A stretch of 64,000 nt of DNA from Spirometra erinaceieuropaei (GCA_902702965.1 CACRXP010000037.1:1206687-1270686), one strand, 5' to 3'; positions 32,166 to 43,712 are shown, counted from the stretch's first letter. Numbers and translations are program-made. Notes: generated by a model not told the origin, from the letters alone.

Positions 32166-32804
32166 ATATCGAGAGAAGGCAGCGAACACATCCTGACAGC
32201 CGTTGCGTCGCCGGCCGCGATTCTAGCAGACATAGACGGTGGGGATGGGGTAAGCCTTCATCTTTTAACTCGTGTCCATCGGAGCACTAGATGGGTTTTT
32301 CGTTGCAGTACAAGGATCGAAAGGTTACTAACGTACAACAAAACGCACGGAATAGCAAATGTTACTGTTATTTAACTACCAAACTTCGAAAGAGACGGTC
32401 TGGCAAGGAGTCATTAAAAAGGCGCTTCGCAAAGTACGGCTACTTTAATAGACCGTCTAACAAGATGGGGCGAAATTTTACCCGATAATGAAAGGCAAAT
32501 TCGGAAAAGGAATCAGTTAAAAAGGGTTAGTTGCCAAGGAGTATTTACGTATAGGCAAAGGTCCACTTCTCTTTGAAACGTAGCTGCGTGCCTTGACATG
32601 GACCTTGATGCTGCGGAATTTAATATGGATATCAGGGATTATGAAAAACTGAGAAAAAATTAACTAGGCAGAGGAGGAGTTTTTATGGTTGGTGTTTTCT
32701 GCAAGCTAACTAATGTCGCTGAAGTCTACAATTCAGAAGAGAACGTAGAAAAGTCGAACAGCCCTTAATCCACTGTTACATTAGATACCTTATCTGAAGA
32801 AGTG
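32166..32804. other. No gene seen
   Basis: Includes a short GC-rich patch (32180-32255) with an open frame and a possible GTAAGC donor at 32250, too little to call an exon. Confidence 0.4.
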
Positions 32805-33100
32805 TTGACCGAAATTCTGAAATGCGTCCTCATTCGAGAAATTTACCTAAGGAAATGCTGTCATATTAATTATCATGCAGCATGATCCACAAGTATTTCA
32901 GACACCTCGGAATATCACGTTTTAAACAAGCTTTTCCAGTCGCTTGTCAAAATTACGTTCTGTAAAAAATAACAGCCTAACTATTGCGAATTTTTTCATT
33001 AATTTTCGATAACCCATAAATTTAAATATAGTTTATGATAGTATGCACGAAATAGTTTTCCCTTTACTCATTTTAAACAAATTTTCTCTTTTATGAATTG
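32805..33100 (+). repeat. Single arm of the foldback repeat family
   Basis: Similar to the left arm of the inverted repeat at 46521-46890, for example GAAATTCTGAAATGCG, GCATGATCC and 'ATTAATTTTCGATA...AAATTTAAATATA'. Its order and orientation match 46521-46820. Similarity is clearly lower than between the two arms of the pair. Confidence 0.6.
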
Positions 33101-33229
33101 TATGCTTGTCCAAAAGACATTTTGGGAGTACGCTGTAGAATTATTAATATTGCGACCGCACTTCGCATGGTTTTCGAATCGAAGGCATATTTCATGAGAC
33201 TACGCATCTAATTTGCATCCAGCCACTGC

Positions 33230-33340
33230 GAGTTATTCTCATTTGTTTCTCTGGCACATACAAATAAATATCGCCGGGCATTTTCTTCTAGCACAATTAC
33301 TTCCCAAAGAATGAAGCCCTAGCCCTAAACCATACCCTTG
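33230..33340 (+). pseudogene. Relic of a B-type C-terminal domain
   Basis: The sequence 'TTCTCTGGCACATAC..AAATATCGCCGGGCATTTTCTTCT' parallels 31160-31225 of B1 ('CTGCCTCTGGCACGTACTGTTAAATATCGTCGG'). It is short and degraded. Confidence 0.45.
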
Positions 33341-33740
33341 CATTCGCAAATTTTTACGGTGGACAGTGTATAAGCTTCTCTGTCAGGACATTAGTGCCAG
33401 AACGCCGGTTGGGGACAGACAATCGTTCAGCTATCTTAACCCCATTGTACCTAAGGGGAGGGAGATGCGTTTGAACTTCAGGATAAACCATCAATATAAT
33501 CAAGTGACTATGCTGCCCTGCACATCTAGTGCTCAAAAGTTTCTAAACGAAATTTGCATAATTGGTGGGAGAGCGACATTAGGACAATAGGTCACCAATT
33601 TTGAAGAGAGTAAGGTCTCCGAGGTGCCACAGGACGCCGAGTTGCACTGTAGAAGACGTGAAAACCGAGGACGATTGCCGACCCCAATCGTCCTCGAGGA
33701 CAAAAACAATTATAAAAATCATGAGACAGATAATAATAAT

Positions 33741-35740
33741 TTTTACTAAAAACCCGTCGGGGTCACATCAAAACAAGTAAAAATAAATTTGCATAGCAAT
33801 TTAAGACGAGGAGGCAGAATCTGTACAAAATGCAATTTATAGTTTCTAAATTTTAGTCCGTTAAGAAATATGATTAGAGAGAGAGATGAAAAAAACTCCA
33901 CATTAAAATGTAAATTGATTGGATTACTTTTACAGGAGAAGAAAAACCCCTCGATAAAAAATAATAACAGGAGAATGCGGGTAGGACTGGCCTGCATGTA
34001 GCGGTATATAGTGGATTAAAATCGGACATCGTCAGGGCAGAAATAAATGTCAGTTTTCAGGAGTACGTATGCGGGTCGGACAGGACTGACATGCATGTGG
34101 TATTGCATACGCGATTTAGAACCGACATCGTCAGGGCATGATTAATATGCCAGATGAGATTATTCGCGTCAAAGAAGCCAGACGAGAGGAACCCAGACGC
34201 GATCGGCCACAGTACGCTTCGAGCCCAGCCGAGGAGTGGGGAAGGGAGGTACGACCAAACTACTTGTATACGGTGAATACTGAGGGTTCCGCCTCGAAAG
34301 TCGACAGACCGTATGAGGTCGAAATGCGAGAGATGACATGAAGAACCGTGAAAATCGTCGTTAAATATGGCATTGTTTGACGGATTTCATGAAGGGGTAA
34401 GTAGGCGGGTCAGGCAAGACTGGCATATATGTGGCCTTGAATTAGGCAAATAAGTAGCGAAATTAAAAACCAGTCTCGAGGCGATAGGAACCCAGGTGCG
34501 ATCGGTTACATTCATCCGAGTCCATCCGAGGATGGGGCAAGGGAGATGCGACCAAACTACTAGTATATGGCGAATACAGAAGACTTCGCCAAGAGCGTCG
34601 ATGGATCGCATTCTGTGAGGGCACGATGCATGAACTTAAAAAGTGAAAAAAAACTAACATTACTAGTTAGGGAGCTTAGGAAGGGACACGACTCACAAAG
34701 GAAGTAAATGTGAGCAGATTCGGAAAGTTAATGGAGACGTCGTAAATTCCCGGTTGCCCTTTCTCAGTGTCATAGAGAATGTTGTCCGGGGAGGATGAGG
34801 AAAATAAAAGTTTAATTGAGTCAGTATTCATATAAAGACGTAACCTCCTCTTAAAGGCGTGTACACTGTCTGAAGATCTTATATTTTCTGGAGGGTTATT
34901 CCAGAGGAAAGTATATCTGGAAGCAAAAAAAGGGACCGCATAAAGGTGGAAGATGCTGTAGGAGGTATAATCAAGGAAGAGTTACGAAGGTTGTATGGGC
35001 GACTACTAAGGGTGAGTGCTGAAATCCGAGGAATATTTGAACTATTATTAATGCGAGAGAGGAGACAGAAGCCTGCTTCTAGTCTCAGCACCCATAAAAA
35101 ATTTAAGGTAATTAAGCTGACATCTAACTGAGTAGGAGACATTTGGATGTTCCCTATCTAAAAGTTTCTTAGAAAAACGTCTTTACACATTTTCAATTTT
35201 TAAACGACTAACCTCATTCGTCAAACCAAAGAATGGGCAACAATACTCGAGAATGGGAAGTACAAACATACGATAGAGCCTTAATTTAGTTTCAGGAAGA
35301 TCGAAATTGTAAGAAATAAAGCCACAAATCCGGGTAGCTTTGGCTCTAATTCTGTCAGCGTGTGGCGAGAGATCAAGATTATTAGTGTAGCTTAAACCTT
35401 AATCCTTGATGGTGGTACATTCAGTCATGGGTGTGCCTTGGGGGACCATTGGATAAAGTAGCCTATCAGGTTCAAAACACATATAGCGACATATAGACGG
35501 AGAGATATCCATTAGCCATTTTGAGCTCCAAGTTGAGAGAGCAAGCAAGTCAGCATGGATTTGCTCCATGCAATGAAGGCTCGTAGATTTATTGAAAAAA
35601 TATACACGTTTAAGATCATCTGCAAAAATAAATGATTGATATGCAAAGAGGTCTGTGCAGGTGGGCAGCGGCACTGTTTATTCCGTTCGGCCGTTTCAAA
35701 AAGTGGGGGTAGAAGGCAATAAGCACTTCTCACATGATTA
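33741..35740 (-). mobile_element. Non-LTR element E (A-related), 3' part
   Basis: On the minus strand, SFIFADDLKRVYFFNKS (RT catalytic motif FADD) begins near 35640. CTTIKD then GLSYTNNLDLSPHADRI, VLPILEYCCPFFGL, and LITLNFLWVLRLEAGFCLLS (34879-35142) follow. A long 3' UTR contains two copies of a unit of about 290 bp, and the terminal hairpin is at 33751-33764. Frameshifts and stops break the coding part. The 3' UTR matches that of element A (22680-23253) in several blocks. Confidence 0.8.
33960..34640 (-). repeat. Tandem units in the 3' UTR of element E
   Basis: Blocks at 34170-34330 and 34470-34630 resemble each other ('GAGGAACCCAG.CGCGATCGG', 'GACCAAACTACT.GTATA'). A shorter unit ('GGACTGGCCTGCATGT' / 'GGACTGACATGCATGT', then 'ACATCGTCAGGGCA') occurs at 33975-34050 and 34075-34140. 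Confidence 0.75.
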
Positions 35741-35998
35741 GACGCAGGCTTAGAATATTTCTTTCCGAAGTAATCAAAAGAATTCTATTGGTTTAAGTCA
35801 GTTGAAGTTTGTTTATTAAGTGAATGAGGCTGTCGACTCTGAGCTCCCTATTCATATCGATAAACCGAAATAAAATCATCTATTACATCAGCAAATGCGG
35901 AATGTTAAAAAAATAGCGGTGAGTGTGAGCCAGGTGCAAACTGCCACCGCTAGAACAATCGTGATCATATGTGCAGTAGTTTCTCAGCACATAAGCAT

Positions 35999-36491
35999 CT
36001 AGTCTACACTTAAAGAATTCAGCAGTTTAGGAAAAAACCACCTCATCAGGGAGTCCGTTCCATGCCCCAGTGATCCTGTGAGAGAAGGCGTTCCGTTGGA
36101 CGTCCGAATGAGCCAGCCTCCTCTGCAGTTTGAAGGGATGCTCACGCAGATGGTCAGTCCCGGCCAATTCGAAGAATTCATCAAAGTCCAGGGCACACTC
36201 ACGGCCTCAGACAATCCTGTAGGTTGGAATGAGATCGCCGCGCAGTTGAGTGCAATTTAGAGGAAACAGATTTAGTTCGGTCAGCCTGGTTTCATAAGGC
36301 GGATGAGGAAGATTCTTGACCATCTTCGTAGCCATCGCCTGTACTCTTTCCAGTCGTTGATAATCTTTCTTCAACCACGGTCGCCAGGCCTGGACTGCGT
36401 ACTCTAAGTGAAACCGGACGAATGTTCCATGGGTTTTTCCGAACAGCTCTTTATCGATCTGCACAAATTTTCGCCTCAGCGCAAATAACAC
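35999..36491 (-). pseudogene. Element C ORF2 C-terminal domain
   Basis: KTHGTFVRFHLEYAVQAWRP then WLKKDYQRLERVQAMATKMV in one frame. After a frameshift, RRLAHSDVQRNAFSHRITGA then WNGLPDEVVFSKTVEFFKCR. This is the post-RT region of a CR1-like family common in flatworms. Confidence 0.8.
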
Positions 36492-36499
36492 CCTTATGG

Positions 36500-37369
36500 C
36501 ACTTTTGGCTGCCCTTTGACACTATGATGATGGTTTCAACAAGGAGGTCATTAGGACGCCCAGGTCTTTCTGTTCCACAACATTTGAGAGGGGCTGACCA
36601 ACACGGATGTATTGAAAGGACTCGTCCTCCTCAGTGGTATTCTTGGTGCGGGGTCTCAGGACCACATGTTTGTCCACAGTAAAATTGAGGAGCCAACGAT
36701 CTGACCAGCTGTTCAGGCGTTTGAAACTGTCTTGAAGCGCGTACCTGTCTGCGTCAAATCTCATAAGTCTCCACAGCCTGACATCGTCAGCAAACATGAT
36801 AACGCTGCATGCCAGGTGGTCGACGCAGTCCTTAATTTAAACCAGAAATAGCAACGGCCCTAAGACGATGCCCTGTGGTACACCACTTAGGACGGGGGTA
36901 TGAGTTGACCTTGTAGCTTCGGTGCACACGGTTTGCGATCTCCCGGTGTGAAAATCTGTTATCCATGCCAGCAGCCTTCCTCTTATCCCAATTTCAGAAA
37001 GTTTGTTGGTTAGGCGTTTGTGTGGGACGCTGTCGAACGCTTTCTGAAAGTCTGTTTAGGTGACGTCGACCCTACCATCCTTGTCCAGTGCACCAGTCCA
37101 TTGCTCCGTCTATAGCAATAAGCTGGAAAGGCACGATCGGTTCTGTCTGAAGTCGTGCTGCAGGTCTGAGTGTAAATGGGTTGCTCCAGGAACTGCAGTT
37201 TTGTTTTCTTATCTATGGCCTCCATTAATTTACAGCAGATAGAATTTACACTAACAGGCCGTTAATTTTTAGCATTAGTGCGAGCGCAGCCCTTGTATAT
37301 TGGAAAGATATTTGCTATCTTCCATTCCGATCGCAGTCTCCCTAACTCGAATGACGAGCGGAAGATGCG
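36500..37369 (-). pseudogene. Element C reverse transcriptase, 3' part
   Basis: FELGRLRSEWKIANIFPIYK, then stops; RPVSVNSICCKLMEAI, HTPVLSGVPQGIVLGPLLFL, a stop, and IMFADDVRLWRL (catalytic FADD). These continue the motifs at 38289-38958 across the B2 insertion. Confidence 0.8.
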
Positions 37370-38288
37370 GTCAAGGTCAAGGCGCGCAGCTCAATTTCAA
37401 AGATAAGTGAAGCTCTGCATTTATCTGGATATTCTTAAGTAATTAATGCCTGTTTTTTTACTTGAGTCCGTTTTAAAAGTCGCCTTTCTATATAAGGTAA
37501 ATTTTTTTTTTCCCCAGTTTGTTTGACAGTCTGGCAAAATAGTCGTATTTTGTAAAAAAATCCATTGTAGTGAATCCTTTCCCTACTACCGCTTTCTAGT
37601 TTTCGTAGTAAAAAAACAGTAATACTTGCTACTCAGTGCGTGTTTCNNNNNNNNNNNNNNNNNNNNNNNNNNNNNNNNNNNNNNNNNNNNNNNNNNNNNN
37701 NNNNNNNNNNNNNNNNNNNNNNNNNNNNNNNNNNNNNNNNNNNNNNNNNNNNNNNNNNNNNNNNNNNNNNNNNNNNNNNNNNNNNNNNNNNNNNNNNNNN
37801 NNNNNNNNNNNNNNNNNNNNNNNNNNNNNNNNNNNNNNNNNNNNNNNNNNNNNNNNNNNNNNNNNNNNNNNNNNNNNNNNNNNNNNNNNNNNNNNNNNNN
37901 NNNNNNNNNNNNNNNNNNNNNNNNNNNNNNNNNNNNNNNTCGACTGTACCGTAGCGATGGCGTTTGTGGTCTCTGAACACTATGGCCGGTCTCACCAGCT
38001 GTTCCTCGACGCCTCTACTTTGACTATCCCCAACTTCATGAAAGGAATTTGACGTCCGATAATCTCCGATACCGTGCAACTTCCCCCCTTCTTGACGGCC
38101 GATATTCTACCACCGCCGACAGTTTTTTTTCTCCTGAGCCCTCCAAACCACAAAAACCACCATCAACTATATTTTTATGCCTTAAGCTCAGGAGTTTTTT
38201 TTTCACTGCCGGTCGGATTTGTGTTTAATCGCTTCCCTTGACAATGCCTGTAAACTGGCATTAAATTAAAATTTATTTATTTATTTAT
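37370..38288 (+). mobile_element. Non-LTR element B2 with gap, inserted in element C
   Basis: The left part (37370-37646) matches the B1 5' region and the right part (37940-38288) matches the B1 3' end from 31346. A gap of 293 N lies between. AAGATGCG occurs at 37362-37369 and 38289-38296 as target duplication. The 3' end has the family hairpin (38243-38262) and a TTTA-repeat tail. The gap length cannot represent a complete element. Confidence 0.9.
37647..37939. other. Assembly gap of 293 N
   Basis: Run of N between the 5' and 3' ends of element B2; in B1 the equivalent interval is about 4.2 kb. Confidence 1.
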
Positions 38289-38958
38289 AAGATGCGTGCC
38301 AGTGATTTGGAGAGTTCATTCGCCAGTTCTTTCAAGAATTTGACCGGTATATTGTCCGTACCCGACGACTTTGCTTCCTTGAGATTTTTCAGCTCCCTTT
38401 CCACGACAGCTGTCAGGAAGAGTATGGAGTCAAGCACGGGACCAGCAGACTCGACAGCATTGCTGGCACTGTGACTGTTTCTCTAGTTAAAAGCGAGGCA
38501 ATATACCGTCCTAAGTATCCGGCTTTCTCGCGGTTCTCAATGATCTCTATACCATTATCATCCTTCAGCACCGCAACCGGGTCCTTAATTTTCAGTCTAC
38601 TTTTAAGATAGTGAAATAAAATCTTGGCCTTCTGTTTAGCCTGTCGGATAATTTTTGATTCATACTCCTTCCGTGCCTGACGGATACATTTTTTGACAGC
38701 ATTTCGTTGACGACGAAATTCTTCTAAATGGGCTGGTAACGCAGTTTCCTTAAATATTTTCCATCTTTTGCTTATCTTCCGTATCTGCCTATTTAGGTCC
38801 CTAATTAACCAAACAGGTCGACTGGTTGTTTTTTGTACTTTAGGTGGACAACAGCGCCAAATCAGATCGAGTGAAATCGTCTTAAAAGATCTCCAGTCGT
38901 CCTCCGGATCTCCCCTGAGTAATTGGTCCCAATTCACGGACTGCAATTCGTTCTTCAT
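38289..38958 (-). pseudogene. Element C ORF2 linker and start of RT
   Basis: DWRSFKTISLDLIWRCCPPK, VWLIRDLNRQIRKISKRWKI, a basic helical stretch (KCIRQARKEYESKIIRQAKQ), VAVLKDDNGIEIIENREKAG, and after a frame change LKNLKEAKSSGTDNIPVKFL. This is the usual order of linker and first RT motif. B2 interrupts it directly after SKSLARI. Confidence 0.8.
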
Positions 38959-38999
38959 CTTATTAAAATCTGCCTTTCATATGTTAGGTTGGCAATCTG

Positions 39000-39696
39000 T
39001 TCTCTTCTTGTGTTGAGAGAAGAGCGAGTGAACCCATAGTAGCGTAGTATGGTCACTTTTCCCGAGAGGTGCATTAAAATACACTTCGTCGATATTAGAG
39101 AAGTCTTTAGTGAAAAATAGGTCTAGACAATTCGCTCTCTGGTTTTCTCAAAATCTTGTTGGTACCTTCACATGTTGCGCCAGAGGGAGATCGAGTGTAA
39201 GGTCCAGTAGCTTATTGCTGAAAGAGGCCGGCCCACCGTTAACTGACAAAGTTTTCCACTCTACTGCAGGTGTGTTGAAATCCCCAGCAATAAGTACCTA
39301 TTGGTGGATAGCTACGTCTTTGACTAAACTAAGGTGCGACTCATCAGCTGCACTCAGAAGGTTTGGTGGTCTGTAAATCGTCAGGGATTCTAGATTTTGT
39401 TCATTGGTCTTCTTTATATTTATCCAGACGGATTCATATTCAGTGGAGAGGGTGTGGGCTCTTTCAACTGCCGAAACTCCTGCCCTTACATATACGACAA
39501 CCCCTCTGCCCTGTCAATTTTGACGGTCTCTACGAAAGAGCTGGTAACCCGGTACCGAAATCTCGGCATCCACGATTTCGTCATTAGACAAAGTTTCCGT
39601 TACGGTGATGACGTCGGGGATTCGTCCTGATACTATCGCTTTGAGTTCGTCGATCTTCGAAACTAGACTTTGAGCAGTGGTATACAAAAATCTCAA
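39000..39696 (-). pseudogene. Element C endonuclease domain, broken
   Basis: ATAQSLVSKIDELKAIV, PDVITVTETLSNDEI, VPGYQLFRRDRQN, a stop, GRGVVVYVRAGVS, then VLIAGDFNTPAVEWKTLS. These are EEP-family motifs in order; frameshifts and stops occur after the first 60 residues. Confidence 0.75.
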
Positions 39697-39699
39697 TTT

Positions 39700-40931
39700 G
39701 GCAGGGCAACTCCGGTATACAGGTGTTTATCCATTTCCTGGGATTGAATGCAAAAGCCGGTCGGAGCTGATCGGGATGAATTGCTTTCCATCACTCCTGA
39801 GCTGTTAGAGTTATGGGCTTTCTCCAGAGGACTGGCCTCTGGACGCGTAACATTTTTCCGTCCACTATTCTGAGATTTGTCTCGCCCAGAGCCGACCACC
39901 TGAGGACTTCCAATTTGAGCCCCCTCCATTTTCTCACTCCGCGGGTAAAAAGTCCCGCTGAAAAAAACCGATGGATGGGCATGTTTAAGCGGAGATTTCC
40001 TGCTCAAAAGTAGCTGCGCTTGTTCGTCATTCTCAAGGACAATTTTTAACGGTCTCGGTCTGTTAGGTTTATGTTCTGAGTCTTTTATTTGGCCCATCCT
40101 GAAAGCCTTTAATACTGCGACTTCCCGTCGCTTGTTAAGATCGATTTGAGATATTCCTGGAATATTTCTATGCCATGCTGTCTTCTGTCCTTTGGAGTGT
40201 CGGAAACAGACTCAGGCATGCTCTTTATAACAATACATTTACTGCGATCAACTAGACGGCCTTGTAGTTTAATCATACCTGCAGAGTCTTCATCGCGTAC
40301 ATCCCGGCTACAGCCTTCCACTGATTTAGGAATGCTTGATTTAGCAGGACTAACGCATGACTGTCTGTTTACTACGATCTTTTCATCAGTTGTCGTTTTC
40401 AGCGGCGCGATTTTCGTTTGCGGCGTTGCCAACTGTTGTTCCCTCGTCTGACTCTCTGTGCCTTATCGAGGTACCCTGGGATTTCTTTTCGTTCGCTGAG
40501 ATCGCGTCTGACAGCGCTTTTTTCGCACAAGACACTGGTTGTCATTCCTATGGAGCTCTAGCGACATATTATTTTCTTTTTCCTCTGTCGACAGTCGAGG
40601 AAGCCGTGTTTACGTATGTTCGCGCACGTTCATTCTCTTTGGATGAATAGCTAAGGAGATTCCTCAAATTCTCCATCTCCACTTTAAGGCGCTACATCTC
40701 CTTATCCATTTCCTCGAATTTTTGAAGGAGTCCGAAACATGTCATACAGGCTTCGTCTTCGTATTTGATATCCATGCGGCTTACTAGAATCCTTGCTCGT
40801 TTAGCGGGAGGGGACTTGACAGCGATATATTCAGAGTTGCAGTCGTTTGTATTACAAATAATGTTCACTCTTTTATTTATTTTAGTACCTTCACCGTGCG
40901 CCGATAGTCTAGTGGTGATCTCGCTGGTCAC
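39700..40931 (-). pseudogene. Element C ORF1
   Basis: Segments in several frames: a charged N-terminus (KSPPAKRARILVSRMDIKYE, LLQKFEEMDKEM), a middle part (GRLVDRSKCIVIKSMPESVS, GIEIFQEYL), and a conserved block NKRREVAVLKAFRMGQIKDS, RPRPLKIVLENDEQAQLLLS. It resembles ORF1 proteins of CR1-like flatworm elements that bind nucleic acid. It has no similarity to the ORF1 of A or B. Confidence 0.6.
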
Positions 40932-40969
40932 CCCACGACGGCACTTGAGTTCAAATCGCGCTTGCGGCG
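40899..40969 (+). ncRNA. tRNA-like sequence with A and B boxes
   Basis: TAGTCTAGTGG (40905-40915) fits the A box and GAGTTCAAATC (40947-40957) fits the B box of tRNA promoters, with spacing normal for a tRNA. CGCCG (40899-40903) and CGGCG (40965-40969) could pair as part of an acceptor stem, but the T and anticodon arms do not fold well. It is a tRNA pseudogene or the head of a SINE, and overlaps the start of element C ORF1 on the other strand. Confidence 0.4.
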
Positions 40970-42266
40970 TGTTTTATGCACATTGTCCTGATGGTGTTTT
41001 GTCGATGCGCAGTAATAATTCAAAGGATACGCAAGGGATTCTAGGTACGGGACGAAATATTTGAAGGTGTAGAAGAAGGTTTTTAACCGCGCCAACAATA
41101 TGAAGCAAATAGCAAACGACTCAGCCGCCCTTGGATCTGGAAAGTCCCGCGGTGCTCTTGGCAGAGAATTGATACGAAGGATAATGGTCGTTCCAAAGAA
41201 AGTTCTGTCGGAGTTCCGTGTAGATCGTTCGAGGAATTGCTGATTACGCTTCAATTTCTTAATCCAAATGGGCCCGCAGAGCGTCCAGTAGGCAGAAGTC
41301 CCGGAAAAGGCAAATCCCTCGGAGGTCGAAAATTTCAATGTGGTCCCATTTGGATTTCTGAGTGCCAGTCTTCCAACCTTTAAATGCATGCAAAGAGTAT
41401 TCGCGAAAACTGGGGAGGTCATATTATCCTTCCCTATGCATAGTCACTCAGACATCGGGCCTTCCATTTGTTCGTTCCGCTTTTATATCTAAATGCAGGA
41501 TTTAAGCTCATTTGTTAAAGGTTTCTGTTAAAGACTGTCCAATAACATTAACAGTTTGATAGCACGTTGTAGTCGTGCAGTGCGGCTTGTGACCAATGAA
41601 GCATAAGGTGACAGCAAGGGGTAATCCGTCTAAACGTTAATTTGTCGTTTAAATTACTATGAATGACGCACTGCGTTTAAGCTTATCACGAGGTGTTAAT
41701 AATCATTGCTTCAAAGTAAGGGGATAACGGCCCCCTTTCTCCTCAAAATAATGCTTATCGCATTCTTGTCTGTTTGAGATTCGAGGCATAGTTTTTGAAT
41801 TTGGTATATGTCTAGTAGCGACCGGAGAGCGTTTGACAAGCGTTGGAGTGTTTTAAGCTTTCTCATCCGCTGAGCTCCCACACACATCCAATGGTCTTGA
41901 CAATAAGTTGCATTTCAGGGGCAAAGAGAACGCGGAAAACACTGAGTAAGACGGCTTTACTATAAATCATTTCGCGCGTGAGTCACTGTTGGTGAACTTA
42001 CGTAGTGCGATAACGCCTCACGCAACTTAGGGCTGTGGGATTTTCGCTAATCCCGCCCATGCTTAAATAAAAATAATGTCCTAATATAAATTCACAAAAA
42101 GGCGTCTCGAGACGTAAAGCAGAACTCACCGTTACGAGATTATAAACTCTCATCATTCCAAGCAGTTTTGAAAAACAGCGATTCGTAGTTGCATTTTGTT
42201 TGCTTAAGTCAAACCTTGTCAAGGTTGTGCGTTTTTTAAAATTCACGACAACGCAGTTCGTCACGA
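40970..42266. other. No gene seen
   Basis: A minus-strand frame at 40928-41422 is open for 164 codons but I recognise no domain in it. The rest has only short frames. It is the 5' flank of the PLAT gene; no promoter motif was identified. Confidence 0.35.
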
Positions 42267-42411
42267 ATGAAATCTGACACCGACAAACCAACCTCGTCTT
42301 CGTCTACATCCTCCCTTCACACCTTTTCAGAAGCCTCCGAACTCTCTGAAATTCGTAATTTTTTAGAATATGACCATTTAACTCTCCCTACTTCATTTGA
42401 AATAATTCAAG
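42267..42411 (+). CDS. PLAT-repeat protein, candidate first coding exon
   Basis: It starts at ATG 42267 and encodes a Ser/Thr-rich N-terminus (MKSDTDKPTSSSSTSSLHTF) followed by SEASELSEIRNFLEY. It ends in phase 1 at a strong donor, CAAG|GTAAGT. Forty-eight codons plus one base join without a frame problem to the phase-1 PLAT exon at 42658 (completing a Gly codon). No signal peptide is visible. The start is inferred because no upstream exon was found. Confidence 0.6.
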
Positions 42412-42657
42412 GTAAGTGCGTATTTTTGCCAGTACGTAAACTGAGATAAGGAAAACGTAGGAGGAATTCGAACGACCGGGATATTCCCTTTAGCAGAAGT
42501 TTGTACTTCATTCCGCCAGTTACTCAAAACAACTCAGAGCTTTCAAGAAACTTGATAAGTAACGTCCCACGGAATGTCTTTAAACAAAAAAGGTAACTAT
42601 TGGCATATCAGCTATCGAGTACCACTAAATCATCTTTAAGTAGACCGATAGGTGCAG

Positions 42658-42725
42658 GAAAGGTTTGCGAATACAAAATAATATTCACTACCGCCGAAGT
42701 GAACGGTGCCGGAACGAATTCATCT
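42658..42725 (+). CDS. PLAT-repeat protein exon: start of PLAT domain 1
   Basis: After GGTGCAG it encodes KVCEYKIIFTTAEVNGAGTN then SS, ending at GTAAGC in phase 0. 'Y.I...T..V.GAGT' is the first strand and loop of a PLAT/LH2 domain. Other domains in this gene begin with the same pattern (YELTTYNTNFPGAG; YRLWLYTGNIKGAG). The intron before it is only 246 bases. The next exon, which should encode strands 2 and 3, was not located. Confidence 0.65.
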
Positions 42726-43642
42726 GTAAGCAGTTTTGGCAAAGCAGCCTTGCATTTGATTCATGTACAACATGACCTCTGAGAAAGTGTCTTAAAAATG
42801 AAATTAAGACACGCTTTTTATGCTGAAGTAACCGAACGACTCTTATCTAGTTTCCTAGCGAGTCAGACATTTGAGAAATTTTGCCATTAATTCTCTTACT
42901 TAAATTTATGCTTGCTGATTTCTTGAATTAAGAGAAGTCCACCCCTTCTCATGCTCTACTGTCCGACATCCACGTACATACATAGCGATTACAAAGCTTA
43001 ATAAGCCGATTTCCTTAATTTGAGTACATGATTTTGCGAGTGAAATAATTAGAACCCGAGGTTGGGTAAGGGCCAATGTTTAAGTTAAGTATGTAAAAGC
43101 TTATTCTGTTATTGCTTTAGGTGAGGAGCGACGGAGAAAAAAGGTTATGATGTTACTTATAGCTAACTATTGCGAAACACACTCACCTCGAACGCTATAA
43201 TCAAATACGAATTCCCGAATGAAAAAAATCCAACCTACCGTCATTGCTCACCTTTGTCTCTGATTGTGTTGGCCAAACCCACTAGAACGAACGACAACTT
43301 GAATCACTTATGACGATAGAACGTCTTTCATTATAAAGCGGAAAATGTTGTCTTGCTTAGCTTTATGGTATTTCTTGCTCCGGTAACAAATGTAAATAAT
43401 GAGGAATACGATAGGGCGACTGTAGGCTGTAGCCTCAGCGGGTGTGCTCCGTTGTGTGATTCCATCGTAGAGCTACCTACCACAAGCGTTGCTTAACTTA
43501 CCCCGGGCTTATCGAAACAGCTTAAATCAACGTTATACATTGAGATAATTGTCAGTCAAATAATAACAAAGTTTTGGCTTGCTCGGCTTTAAGTCAGTCA
43601 TTTATGGCAGGAATGGAAAACACTGGCACAGGTCGATACATG

Positions 43643-43712
43643 TCACCACTAAAACTTCCCACTTGTTATATATCCGCGGCTATATAACAAGTAGAAAATT
43701 TTAGTAGATACC
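43643..43712. repeat. Perfect hairpin with GC core
   Basis: ACTTGTTATATA (43661-43672) and TATATAACAAGT (43681-43692) form a perfect 12-base stem around TCCGCGGC. Outer sequences CTAAAAC and ATTTTAG extend it imperfectly. It lies in an intron of the PLAT gene. Function unknown. Confidence 0.8.

Larger units (their letters stand above)
35880..40935 (-). mobile_element. Non-LTR retrotransposon C, near full length, split by B2
   Basis: Reading leftward: ORF1 (40931-39700), AP endonuclease (39696-39000), linker and RT start (38958-38289), insertion of B2, then the rest of RT (37369-36500), C-terminal domain (36491-35999) and 3' UTR with an AGCGGTG/CACCGCT stem (35915-35951). All parts contain stops or frameshifts. 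It is a different family from A and B: its ORF1 differs and the RT reads FADD. Confidence 0.8.

Noticed and set aside
32180..32255. GC-rich patch with possible exon and GTAAGC donor
   Set aside because: Too short, no acceptor of quality, no recognisable protein; probably chance.
40928..41422. Minus-strand frame of 164 codons
   Set aside because: No recognisable motif and no continuity with element C ORF1; the lack of stops may be chance.
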